Shown here: positions 21,316 to 29,271 of the stretch, piece after piece
How positions within the stretch are numbered: position 1 is the stretch's first letter
Layout of the letters: every line of letters begins with the position of its first letter
NCBI RefSeq assembly: GCF_007971025.1
Contig: NZ_CP042436.1
Span: forward strand, 4,030,001 to 4,094,000
Length of the DNA stretch: 64,000 nucleotides
Source of the DNA: Mucilaginibacter ginsenosidivorans
GTDB taxonomy: Bacteria; Bacteroidota; Bacteroidia; Sphingobacteriales; Sphingobacteriaceae
Direction of reading: 5' to 3'
Made by a program: the position numbers and the translations under genes
Notes under the pieces: generated by a model
Told to the model about the DNA's origin: nothing
Seen by the model: the letters and a program-made list of their open reading frames with translations, nothing else
The model's database searches: none

Positions 21316-22452
21316 ATGAAATTATTTGACGTATATCCGATCAATCCGATCAACATTGTAAAAGGTGTTGGCAGCCTTGTTTATGATGACAAAGGCACGG
21401 AGTATCTCGACCTTTACGGCGGTCATGCGGTTATATCTATTGGCCACACTAACCCGCATTACGTAAAGCGATTGGAGGACCAGCTACACCAGATAGGCTT
21501 TTATTCGAATTCTGTCGAGATCCCACTGCAAAAGGAACTGGCTGAAAAGCTGGGCCATGTATCCGGCAAGGAGGATTACCAGTTATTCTTGTGTAATTCA
21601 GGCGCCGAGGCAAATGAGAATGCTTTAAAGCTGGCTTCGTTTCATAATGGTAAAAAGAAAATAGTTGCTTTCAGGAAATCATTTCATGGACGTACATCTT
21701 TGGCTGTGGCCGCTACAGATAACCCTAAGATAGTAGCCCCGGTAAATGAAACTGATAATGTGGTCTTCCTCCCATGGAACGATGAGGCTGCTTTGGAAAA
21801 GGCATTCAACGAAAACGAGGTTTCGTCCGTAATTATCGAAGGCATACAGGGTGTTGGCGGCATTATCGTAGCAAGTGAAAGCTTTCTGCAAAAGATCAGG
21901 TCGCTTTGCGATGCGCACAATGCGGTGTTTATAGCCGACTCGGTACAATGCGGCTATGGGCGGACAGGTAAATTCTTCTCGCACGATTTTGCCGGTATAA
22001 ATGCCGACATCTATACCATGGCGAAAGGTATGGGTAATGGCTTCCCTATAGGTGGTATTATTATATCGCCCAAAATTCAGCCGTCGTACGGTATGCTGGG
22101 TACAACTTTCGGCGGTAATCACCTCGCTTGTGCCGCCGGTTTGGCTGTATTGGAAGTAATTGAAAGAGATAACCTGTTGCAAAACGCGGCAACCGTAGGC
22201 GGCTATTTGACGGAGGAGTTAAAGAAATTTGAGCAGGTGAAGGAAGTACGCGGCCGGGGCTTAATGATCGGTATTGAAATGCCTGAGGAACTGGCAAACG
22301 TACGTAAGGATTTGCTTTTCAAGCACCATATTTTTACCGGCGAGGCTAAGCCGAACGTCATCCGTTTGCTGCCGGCGCTTAACTTAACCAAAGCACACGC
22401 CGATAGGTTTCTGGAGGCCTTTAGTACCGTACTGAATTATCAATTAACATAA
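21316..22452 (+). CDS. argD: Acetylornithine/succinylornithine aminotransferase
   Basis: 378 aa class-III PLP aminotransferase that makes N-acylornithine from the semialdehyde with glutamate. Visible are NSGAEANENALKLA (phosphate-binding region), FHGRTSLAVAAT, IADSVQCGYGRTGKFF (Asp to the pyridine N), TMAKGMGNGFPIGG (the PLP lysine) and TTFGGNHLACAAGLAVLEVI. The gene is 11 nt after argC. A 93 bp palindromic element separates it from argF'. Confidence 0.94.
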   Translation: MKLFDVYPINPINIVKGVGSLVYDDKGTEYLDLYGGHAVISIGHTNPHYVKRLEDQLHQIGFYSNSVEIPLQKELAEKLGHVSGKEDYQLFLCNSGAEANENALKLASFHNGKKKIVAFRKSFHGRTSLAVAATDNPKIVAPVNETDNVVFLPWNDEAALEKAFNENEVSSVIIEGIQGVGGIIVASESFLQKIRSLCDAHNAVFIADSVQCGYGRTGKFFSHDFAGINADIYTMAKGMGNGFPIGGIIISPKIQPSYGMLGTTFGGNHLACAAGLAVLEVIERDNLLQNAATVGGYLTEELKKFEQVKEVRGRGLMIGIEMPEELANVRKDLLFKHHIFTGEAKPNVIRLLPALNLTKAHADRFLEAFSTVLNYQLT

Positions 22453-22462
22453 ATAAACAGCT

Positions 22463-22555
22463 TGTCATTTCGACGAGGAACGAGGAGAAATCTTATACAA
22501 GCGAATAGCGGGTTATGCATAGCCTATAAGATTTCTCGTTATCACTCGAAATGAC
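22463..22555. repeat. TGTCATTTCGA-ended palindromic element between argD and argF'
   Basis: 93 bp imperfect palindrome. The outer arms TGTCATTTCGA / TCGAAATGACA are perfect complements. The inner arms (CGAGGAGAAATCTTATA and TATAAGATTTCTCG) pair except for a 3 nt bulge. A ~25 nt centre separates them. It has the form of a non-autonomous palindromic repeat and carries no ORF. Confidence 0.75.
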
Positions 22556-22573
22556 ATTGGTTTTATAAGACCC

Positions 22574-23521
22574 ATGAAACTTTTTTCCTCCGTTCACGAT
22601 GTTACCGATATCAATGCACTGGCAAAAGAGGCATTGGAATTGAAACGCAACCCGTACTCGCACACGCACTTAGGTAAAAACAAAACCCTGGCGCTTGTAT
22701 TTATGAACCCCAGCCTGCGTACGCGCATGAGCACGCAAAAGGCCGCTATGAACCTTGGCATGAACGTTATGGTGCTGAACATAGACAAGGAAGGCTGGGC
22801 GCTGGAGTTAAAGGACGGCGCCGTAATGAACGGAACAACTGTTGAGCACATCCGCGAAGCAGCAGCTGTAATGGGTGAATATGCGGATATCATCGGAGTA
22901 CGCTCTTTCCCTGGTTTGAAGGACCGCGAACTGGATTACAGCGAAGACATATTTAACAAATTCGTCAAATACTGCGGGGTGCCGGTGGTTAGCCTGGAAT
23001 CGGCTACGCGCCACCCGCTGCAAAGCCTGGCCGATTTGGTAACCATAGAGGAACTTAAGACCAAAGCATATCCAAAAGTGGTATTAACCTGGGCGCCTCA
23101 TGTTAAAGCTCTGCCGCAGGCAGTGCCCAACTCTTTTGCCGAGTGGATGTGCCGCGCCGATGCGGATTTCATCATCGCGCACCCTGAAGGCTATGCTTTG
23201 AGCACCGAATTTACCCGGGGCGCCGCCATCACCCATAACCAGGAAGCAGCCCTTGCCGATGCCGATTTTATCTACGTGAAGAACTGGTCGGCCTATGAGC
23301 CTTACGGCAAGGTGATGCCCGGCAACGAAGACTGGATGCTGACCAACGAAAAGCTGAGAGCCACCAATAATGCCAAAGTAATGCACTGCCTGCCCGTGCG
23401 CCGTAACCTGGAACTATCTGACGAGATACTGGACGGGCCAAATGCTGTCGTGGTACACGAAGCCGGTAACCGCGTTTGGGCCGCGCAAGCGGTGTTGAAA
23501 CGGATGCTGGAGGGGTCATAG
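22574..23521 (+). CDS. argF': N-acylornithine carbamoyltransferase (succinylornithine type)
   Basis: 315 aa member of the transcarbamylase family, in the N-acetyl/N-succinyl-ornithine branch used by Bacteroidota and Xanthomonas. The carbamoyl phosphate site is MNPSLRTRMSTQKA (about residues 48-61; ordinary OTC has STRTR). RHPLQSLADL and HCLPVRRNLELSDEIL follow. The WALELKDGAVMNG loop and absence of the OTC SMG loop support use of an N-acylated substrate; in Bacteroidota this is N-succinyl-L-ornithine by family knowledge. The product would be deacylated to citrulline and passed to ArgG. Confidence 0.9.
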   Translation: MKLFSSVHDVTDINALAKEALELKRNPYSHTHLGKNKTLALVFMNPSLRTRMSTQKAAMNLGMNVMVLNIDKEGWALELKDGAVMNGTTVEHIREAAAVMGEYADIIGVRSFPGLKDRELDYSEDIFNKFVKYCGVPVVSLESATRHPLQSLADLVTIEELKTKAYPKVVLTWAPHVKALPQAVPNSFAEWMCRADADFIIAHPEGYALSTEFTRGAAITHNQEAALADADFIYVKNWSAYEPYGKVMPGNEDWMLTNEKLRATNNAKVMHCLPVRRNLELSDEILDGPNAVVVHEAGNRVWAAQAVLKRMLEGS

Positions 23522-23634
23522 TTGAGTGAGTTAAGTTGTTGAATGGCTTGATTAAGTTAAATGAAAGTCAAGATTTAAAAACGGATTTCAAACTCAATCA
23601 ACATAATCTAACTTAGTCAACCCGATCAACCAGG
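23521..23634 (+). repeat. GTTGATTAAG-type inverted repeat (copy 4)
   Basis: The left arm (GTTGAGTGAGTTAAGTTG) begins at the argF' stop. The right arm (AAACTCAATCAAC, AATCTAACTTAGTC, AACCCGATCAACC) ends 5 nt before the ATG at 23637, the same placement as the CTTT-heptad repeats. Confidence 0.8.
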
Positions 23635-23636
23635 CG

Positions 23637-24248
23637 ATGTATACACCTTCCTTCAATAGCTTCACCGATAGAAAAGACATCATCACCTTCATGCAGCGGT
23701 ACAGTTTTGCGGCTATCGTTACCGTTGTGGATGATGTACCGATTGCTACTCACCTGCCCTTTTTGGTGAAGGAAGATGGCGATAAACTTTTCCTATATTC
23801 GCACTTTGCAAAAGCGAATCCGCAATCGAAAGAGATATTTGATAAAACATCGCTCGTGATTTTTGCCGAGCCGCATGCCTATATCTCCCCATCCAATTAC
23901 GAAAAGGAAACGAACGTGCCTACCTGGAACTATATAGCCGTGCACGCTTATGGCAAAGCGACATTACTTGAAAGCGCTCAGCAAAAGACCGAACTGCTGA
24001 AACATACCATCAATGCTTTTGAGGCGGGTTATTTGAAACAGTGGGAAGGGTTGCCCGACGACTATAGATCCAGGATGATGAATGGTATCGTCGCATTCGG
24101 GATAGAAGTGACCGACCTGCAGGCCAAGAAGAAACTGAGCCAAAACCGGGCTGAAGTTGAAAAAGATAATATCATCCAATCCTTGGAAAAAAGCGCCGAC
24201 ACCAATGAGCGTGAGATAGCGGCTTATATGAAGCAATTGAAACACTAA
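23637..24248 (+). CDS. FMN-binding PaiB-family protein
   Basis: 203 aa split-barrel flavin-binding protein of the PaiB family (B. subtilis PaiB is annotated as a negative regulator of sporulation and degradative-enzyme genes). Typical segments are the N-terminal MYTPSFNSFTD, FAAIVTVVDDVPIATHLPF, HFAKANPQSKE and YISPSNYEKETNVPTWNYIAVHAYG. No DNA-binding domain is seen, so a regulatory role is uncertain; a flavin reductase or oxidase activity is equally plausible. It is separated from argF' by a repeat and may be read from the same transcript. Confidence 0.87.
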   Translation: MYTPSFNSFTDRKDIITFMQRYSFAAIVTVVDDVPIATHLPFLVKEDGDKLFLYSHFAKANPQSKEIFDKTSLVIFAEPHAYISPSNYEKETNVPTWNYIAVHAYGKATLLESAQQKTELLKHTINAFEAGYLKQWEGLPDDYRSRMMNGIVAFGIEVTDLQAKKKLSQNRAEVEKDNIIQSLEKSADTNEREIAAYMKQLKH

Positions 24249-24281
24249 TTCTTCTTAAGACTCTTGACTACGGACTTAAGA

Positions 24282-25588
24282 CTATAATTCCTTCAGATCC
24301 GGCTCCGGCATCCTTGTTTTTGCATTATAGAAACGAACGATCAGGCGGTTATCCGTATTGCGGGTGAAATATTTAGCTGCCCAGCTTACAAATACGCTTA
24401 GCTTGTTCGAAAATCCCACCAGCGACATCAGGTGCACAAACATCCATAATATCCACGCTACCAGGCCGCCAAAATGCAGCTTCCAGATATCGGCTACAGC
24501 TTTGCTTTGCCCGATGGTGGCCAATGAGCCTTTATCGAAATACTTGAATGGCTCGGTGGGCTCGCCGTTCATCAGGTGTATAATGTTTTTGGCCAGGTGC
24601 TGCCCGGTTTGAATGGCTCCCTGCGCCATGCCCGGTATGCCGTTGGGGGTTTCGGGAGTGATCATGGCTGATACATCCCGATGGCGAAAATATCACGATA
24701 CCCCACTACCCTGTTTATTTCGTCAGTTTGTATCCTGTTGCCCCTGGTTAGTGCACCTGCGGGCAAGCCGCCGGGCATCTCGCCCATTACGCCTGCCGCC
24801 CAAAAAACATTGCGCGTTTTTATTACCGTTCCGTCATCTATCTTGAGTTCAAGCCCGTCGTAGCTTTTTACGTGCACACCATTGTGTATCATCACCCCCA
24901 TCTTAAGCAGGTACTTTTTCGCCTTTGCCGATGCATAGGCCGACATCGCCCCTAACACTACGGGCTTCCCCTCAACCAGGTAAACCTTCATATCTTCTTC
25001 GCAAAGCGAGGGATAATCCTTACATAATACGTGATTGCGCAACTCAGCCAGCGAGCCGGACAGCTCAACCCCGGTAGGGCCGCCACCTACTACCACAAAG
25101 GTGAGCAGCGCTTCGCGCTCTTCGAAACTTTTCTCTACAACGGCTTTCTCCAGGTTTTGCAGCATATAGCTGCGGATATTCAACGCCTCGCCAACATTCT
25201 TCATTGGCATCGCGTGATTTTCTATTTCCTGGTTACCAAAAAAGTTGGTGTTGGCGCCGGTTGCTATCACCAGGTAATCGTAAGAAACATCCCCCAAACT
25301 GGTTGTAACAGTATGCTTTTCGGGGTTGATGGTTTTTACCTCGCACATATTGAAGGTAAAGTTCTTCTGGCCGGTAAATATACGCCTGAACGGGAAAGCG
25401 ATAGAATCCGCCTCGATAGAACCCATGGCCACCTGGTAAAGCAAAGGCTGGAACGTGTGGTAATTGTGCTTATCGAGCAGCAGGACATCCACGGGTTTAT
25501 TTTTCAGCTTTTTAGCAAGGTTTATCCCGCCAAAGCCCCCGCCAATAATTACAACGCGTGGCCTTGCCGCCGATTGGGTACTATCCAT
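24282..25588 (-). CDS. NDH-2-like NAD(P)/FAD-dependent oxidoreductase, frameshifted in this sequence
   Basis: Type II NADH dehydrogenase-like flavoprotein. The N-terminal part (25588 to about 24665) has the FAD motif VVIIGGGFGGINLAKKL, then KHNYHTFQPLLYQVA, ATGANTNFFG and the NADH motif FVVVGGGPTGVELSGSLAE. It breaks off at AIG. The second part resumes at AMITPETPNGIPGMAQGAIQ and ends with a hydrophobic, membrane-binding C-terminus (GGLVAWILWMFVHLMSLVGF). One missing base in the CCC run at 24677-24679 (GGG on the coding strand) explains the break: adding it restores AIGDVSAMITPE and a 435 aa protein. It would pass electrons from NADH to menaquinone. Confidence 0.88.
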
Positions 25589-25719
25589 AGATATTTTGTT
25601 TGCGATGCAAAATAAGGCATAAAACCTGTTTAATAAACAAATACCTGCTACAATTAATATGTTTTAAATAAATACAGGCTAATTAGTATTTTTAGCGGCT
25701 TGATAGCCTCTCTCTAAAT

Positions 25720-25745
25720 CCCTCTCCAATGGAGAGGGACTTTTA
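25720..25745 (+). repeat. CCCTCTCC-AAT-GGAGAGGG hairpin
   Basis: A perfect 8 bp stem with a 3 nt loop, followed by ACTTTT, 23 nt upstream of the argB start. It resembles small palindromic units scattered in Bacteroidota genomes; a terminator role is possible because of the short T-tract. Confidence 0.6.
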
Positions 25746-25767
25746 ATTGTGGTCGATAGCCCAAATA

Positions 25768-26568
25768 ATGAATAAACAGCAATTACATATTATCAAGATC
25801 GGCGGAAACGTAATAGACAATTCGGAAAGCCTGCATCATTTCCTGAAGGATTTTACCGCGCTTGATGGTTACAAGATATTGGTGCATGGTGGCGGCAAGG
25901 TAGCCACGCAGCTATCTGAAACGCTGGGTATAGAGCCCAAACTGGTTGACGGCCGCAGGATTACCGATATTGAAACATTGCGGGTAGTTACCATGGTTTA
26001 CGGTGGACTGATCAATAAGAATATCGTAGCACAACTGCAACGTTTTGGAACGAATGCCATAGGTTTAACCGGCGCCGACGGCAATTTTATCAGGACCAAA
26101 AAACGTCCCGTAAAAACGATTGATTATGGTTTTGTGGGCGACATTGACAAAAAATCGATCGACCCGAAAAATATAGGAAGATTATTAGATGCGGGGTTCA
26201 CCCCTGTTTTTTGTGCCATAACGCATGACGGCGAAGGGCAGTTGCTGAATACCAATGCTGACACGATCGCATCGGCGATGGCCGTTGCGCTGGCTAAACT
26301 TTATGATACCACGCTGATCTATTGTTTTGAAAAGAAAGGCGTTTTACATGATATCAATGATGAAGAATCAGTTATCCGCGACATCGACCCTGAACGCTAC
26401 GAAGAACTAAAAAAACAGCAGATCATCCACAGCGGCATGCTGCCCAAACTGGATAATGCATTTACCGCTATCAATTGCGGCGTAAAAGCGGTTATCATCG
26501 GCCGGTCGGACGATTTGGGTCAGCTGAAAAATAAACAACCATTTGGTACGAAACTTTCTTTGAGCTGA
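25768..26568 (+). CDS. argB: N-acetyl(succinyl)glutamate kinase
   Basis: 266 aa amino-acid kinase that phosphorylates N-acylglutamate, the second step of arginine synthesis. It starts at the ATG at 25768 (MNKQQLHIIKIGGNVI); an upstream TTG at 25747 is not needed. Visible are IKIGGNVID (phosphate loop), LVHGGGKVATQL (nucleotide/phosphate glycine loop), GLTGADGNF, LLNTNADTIASAMAVAL (substrate and Mg contacts) and SGMLPKLDNAF. It is separated from argC/D/F' by two inserted genes. The last codons run into a heptad repeat, whose TGA serves as its stop. Confidence 0.93.
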   Translation: MNKQQLHIIKIGGNVIDNSESLHHFLKDFTALDGYKILVHGGGKVATQLSETLGIEPKLVDGRRITDIETLRVVTMVYGGLINKNIVAQLQRFGTNAIGLTGADGNFIRTKKRPVKTIDYGFVGDIDKKSIDPKNIGRLLDAGFTPVFCAITHDGEGQLLNTNADTIASAMAVALAKLYDTTLIYCFEKKGVLHDINDEESVIRDIDPERYEELKKQQIIHSGMLPKLDNAFTAINCGVKAVIIGRSDDLGQLKNKQPFGTKLSLS

Positions 26569-26680
26569 AAGCAGAAAGACCAAAGCCGAAAGCTTTTGAG
26601 TTATATAATAAGGGAAGAATTTTAATTAAATTATAGAAGGGAAAAGCTTTTAGCTTTCTGCCTTCAGCTTTAAGCTAAAA
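26563..26680 (+). repeat. CTTT-heptad inverted repeat (copy 8)
   Basis: The left arm (GAGCTGAAAGCAGAAAGACC) contains the argB stop codon. The right arm (AGCTTTT, AGCTTTC, TGCCTTC, AGCTTTA, AGCTAAA) ends 4 nt before the proC ATG. The ~55 nt centre is AT-rich. Confidence 0.9.
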
Positions 26681-26683
26681 AAA

Positions 26684-27502
26684 ATGAGCACAACAAAAAC
26701 CATAGCCATATTAGGCAGCGGCAATATCGGCCTTTCATTAGCCAAAGGACTGGTTAAAGCAGGTATTTATCAGCCCGAGCAGATAACGCTGACCCGCAGA
26801 AACACAAAGGCCCTTTCGACGCTTGCCGATAACGGGTACAAAGTTACATCAGACAACTCGGCCGCTGTAAAGGACGCAGATATAGTCGTACTGGCCGTAT
26901 TGCCGCAACAATTAAATAAACTGCTGCACGAGATAAAGCCAGCCATATGGGAGCAAAAACATTTGCTGATATCCGTCATATCAGGCGTAACCTGTGCTGA
27001 TATCCGCCAGCAGCTGGCATTGGAGGTGCAGGTAGTGCGTGCTATGCCGAATACGGCTATCGCAATCGGCCAGTCCATGACCTGCATCGCGACGGATAAT
27101 GCCTCTGCCGAAAACATGGGTACGGTAAAATCGCTGTTCGATACAGTTGGCGTTACCATACAGATCAACGAGGAACTGATGACCTCGGCCACTGCTTTAT
27201 GCGCCTGCGGCATTGCCTTCTTCCTGCGTTCCATACGCGCAGCTTCACAGGGTGGCACTGAGATCGGTTTCCATGCGCACGATGCCTTAAAAATGGCTGC
27301 TCAAACCGCCAAAGGCGCTGCGGATCTGTTGCTTCAGCTTGCGTCGCACCCCGAACAGGAAATTGATAAGGTGACATCGCCCAAAGGCTGTACAATAGCC
27401 GGGTTGAACGAAATGGAGCATAATGGTTTTAGTTCGGCTATGATAAAGGGGATCAAGACCTCTGCGGAGAAAGCCGCGGTTTTGTATGATAAGGAAGGGT
27501 GA
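26684..27502 (+). CDS. proC: Pyrroline-5-carboxylate reductase
   Basis: 272 aa NAD(P)H-dependent enzyme giving proline from pyrroline-5-carboxylate. The N-terminal Rossmann motif is ILGSGNIGLSLAKGLVKAG (residues 9-27). VVRAMPNTAIAIGQSMT and the C-terminal helical dimerization domain (AAQTAKGAADLLL, TSPKGCTIAGLNEMEHNGF, the ProC signature) are present. Placement at the end of the arginine cluster links glutamate-derived amino acid pathways. Confidence 0.95.
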   Translation: MSTTKTIAILGSGNIGLSLAKGLVKAGIYQPEQITLTRRNTKALSTLADNGYKVTSDNSAAVKDADIVVLAVLPQQLNKLLHEIKPAIWEQKHLLISVISGVTCADIRQQLALEVQVVRAMPNTAIAIGQSMTCIATDNASAENMGTVKSLFDTVGVTIQINEELMTSATALCACGIAFFLRSIRAASQGGTEIGFHAHDALKMAAQTAKGAADLLLQLASHPEQEIDKVTSPKGCTIAGLNEMEHNGFSSAMIKGIKTSAEKAAVLYDKEG

Positions 27503-27504
27503 TC

Positions 27505-27542
27505 TTGAGGTGAAAGGGTAAAGGTGAAAGGGTAAAGGTTTT
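27505..27542. repeat. GGTGAAAGGGTAAA heptad-like repeat
   Basis: Two copies of GGTGAAAGGGTAAA in tandem between convergent proC and the 27555 gene. It uses the same period-7 purine pattern as the CTTT-heptad family but with GGTAAA words, like the 29120 copy. Confidence 0.6.
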
Positions 27543-27554
27543 ATTTCGAATGTC

Positions 27555-27890
27555 TTAGGATTTCATATTGTTTTTTGCGATCAGGGCGTAGACTATGCCG
27601 CTTGCGACAAAGCCTATCGGAAATATGATCTTCCCCGGGAATATGAATGCAGATATTATCGCCAGCAGAACTCCAAGCCCGACTTTTAACAAGCCAGAAT
27701 AATATAACGGCTCATTGGCTTTTACCTTTTCCTGTTTTTGCTGAATGCTCATGTTACTGATAACCTGGGTTATCAATTCCTCCGGGATACCCAGTTTTTC
27801 CAGCCTGGCGCGGATAACTTCATTATCCATCCCGGCTTTTTTCAGGCGCATCCCCTCCATGTAGGCCTTGTTTTTTAATCCTTCGTCCAT
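27555..27890 (-). CDS. Hypothetical small membrane protein
   Basis: 111 aa. A soluble helical N-terminus (residues 1-58; MDEGLKNKAYMEGMRLKKAGMDNEVIRARLEKLGIPEEL reads like short repeat-type helices) is followed by two adjacent membrane segments (about 64-84 and 88-105). No known family. It starts 2 nt after the stop of the upstream gene at 27893, so the two are co-transcribed. Confidence 0.65.
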   Translation of the reverse strand: MDEGLKNKAYMEGMRLKKAGMDNEVIRARLEKLGIPEELITQVISNMSIQQKQEKVKANEPLYYSGLLKVGLGVLLAIISAFIFPGKIIFPIGFVASGIVYALIAKNNMKS

Positions 27891-27892
27891 AA

Positions 27893-28387
27893 TTATGTTT
27901 TTTGTTCTGAGGCTATACTATAATTATTCAGCGTTTCCAATAGTGCATTTTTATGAATATCGATCAAATCGAGCCGAATTTTAAAGGGTGTGTTTTGGGT
28001 CACGGTAAAATATAGTTTTCCATAAATTTGGCTAAAAAGGTTTGGCATCCTATCCAGGTAAACTAACGGGTCATAAAGCACTATATGTAGCATAGTTCCA
28101 TCGTTCACCATTTCGTCGATATCGCTCCACAGAAACTTCAGGTTATATTTACGAACGAACACAAATGACTCATTAATTATAAGCATCGGTTTCCGGTTGA
28201 CCACCACAGCAAGAAGTCTTGCGAATTGCACCCATATTATACACGATAAACCAAGCCAGATTGCAGGAATAAAATAATTATGTGAAAACTGGGCACCTTT
28301 AAAAACGCCTATCATCCATATGATGGCTAATAATGAAAAAACCAGTTGGATATAAAATTTCCCGTTAGATTTTGAATATAGGTTCAT
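27893..28387 (-). CDS. STM3941-like membrane protein of unknown function
   Basis: 164 aa. Two membrane segments near the N-terminus (about residues 11-28 and 37-60) are followed by a ~100 residue cytoplasmic domain with a PH-like strand pattern (RKPMLIINESFVFVRKYNLKFLWSDIDEM). This layout matches the STM3941 family, whose function is not known. The gene downstream starts after a 2 nt gap. Confidence 0.65.
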   Translation of the reverse strand: MNLYSKSNGKFYIQLVFSLLAIIWMIGVFKGAQFSHNYFIPAIWLGLSCIIWVQFARLLAVVVNRKPMLIINESFVFVRKYNLKFLWSDIDEMVNDGTMLHIVLYDPLVYLDRMPNLFSQIYGKLYFTVTQNTPFKIRLDLIDIHKNALLETLNNYSIASEQKT

Positions 28388-28429
28388 GTTAAGGATTAGC
28401 GTTGCAGCTTAAATATAAGCAACTATTCT

Positions 28430-29119
28430 TTATTCCAAATAATAATGCTTAATCCTGTTCAAATCATCATCCAGCTCATACACTAAAGGTACGCCTGTCG
28501 GCAGATCAAGCTGGGTAACCTCCTCGTCCGAAAGGTGGTCTATATACTGGATCAGCGCGCGAAGGCTGTTGCCGTGCGCCGATACAATTACTTTTTGCCC
28601 AAGTTTGATCGCCGGCACAATACTTTCGTGCCAAAAGGGCAATACCCTGTCCATGGTTTCGGCCAGGTTCTCGGTAAGCGGCAATTCGCGTTCGGTCAGA
28701 TGTTTGTAGCGGATGTCTTTGCCCGGGTAGCGATCGTCATCTTTGGTTATCGCTGGCGGCAGTTCGTGTGGGTCGCGGCGCCATTTGTGTACCTGCTCTT
28801 CGCCATATTTTGCAGTAATTTCGGCTTTATTCAGTCCCTGCAGCGCCCCGTAAAACCGCTCGTTCAATCGCCACGATTTTTGTACAGGTATCCAAAGCAG
28901 ATCCATTTCTTCCAGCACAATATGCAATGTCTTGATAGACCGTTTCAGCACAGAGCAAAAGCCGGCGTCAAAAGTGTACCCGTACTTTTTTAAAAGCTGG
29001 CCTGCGTGTTTTGCCTGTTGATATCCATTTTCGGACAAGTCGACGTCCGTCCACCCCGTAAAACGGTTTTCCTGGTTCCATATACTTTCGCCGTGGCGTA
29101 TCAATACGAGCTTTTGCAT
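28430..29119 (-). CDS. gpmA: 2,3-bisphosphoglycerate-dependent phosphoglycerate mutase
   Basis: 229 aa glycolytic enzyme interconverting 3- and 2-phosphoglycerate. The start is the ATG at 29119 (MQKLVLIRHGESIWN); a longer frame to 29185 is repeat sequence. The catalytic phosphohistidine is in RHGES (residues 8-12). FTGWTDVDLSENG, RRDPHELPP, and the second histidine in VSAHGNSLRALI are conserved. Length is normal for the dPGM type. Confidence 0.95.
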   Translation of the reverse strand: MQKLVLIRHGESIWNQENRFTGWTDVDLSENGYQQAKHAGQLLKKYGYTFDAGFCSVLKRSIKTLHIVLEEMDLLWIPVQKSWRLNERFYGALQGLNKAEITAKYGEEQVHKWRRDPHELPPAITKDDDRYPGKDIRYKHLTERELPLTENLAETMDRVLPFWHESIVPAIKLGQKVIVSAHGNSLRALIQYIDHLSDEEVTQLDLPTGVPLVYELDDDLNRIKHYYLE

Positions 29120-29235
29120 TTTGTAAAGGTAAAAGGTGAAAAGTGAAAGGCGAAAGGTATTTTCAGTGAAATATGCAGATGGCACACAAACTGGAAAGCT
29201 TTTACCTTTCTGCTTTTAGCTTTCACCTTTTTTAC
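29120..29235. repeat. Heptad inverted repeat between divergent genes (copy 9)
   Basis: Minus-strand arm of ACCTTT/ACTTTTC words ending just before the gpmA ATG, and a plus-strand arm (AGCTTTT, ACCTTTC, TGCTTTT, AGCTTTC, ACCTTTT) ending ~40 nt before the acetate transporter. The words are a mix of GCTTT and ACCTTT types. Confidence 0.7.
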
Positions 29236-29271
29236 TATCTTGCAATATAAACCAACTAAACCCAAATTACT

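Noticed and set aside
24282..24665. Separate 127-residue protein starting MITPETPNG
   Set aside because: It is the C-terminal part of the NDH-2-like protein split by a one-base deletion, not an independent gene.
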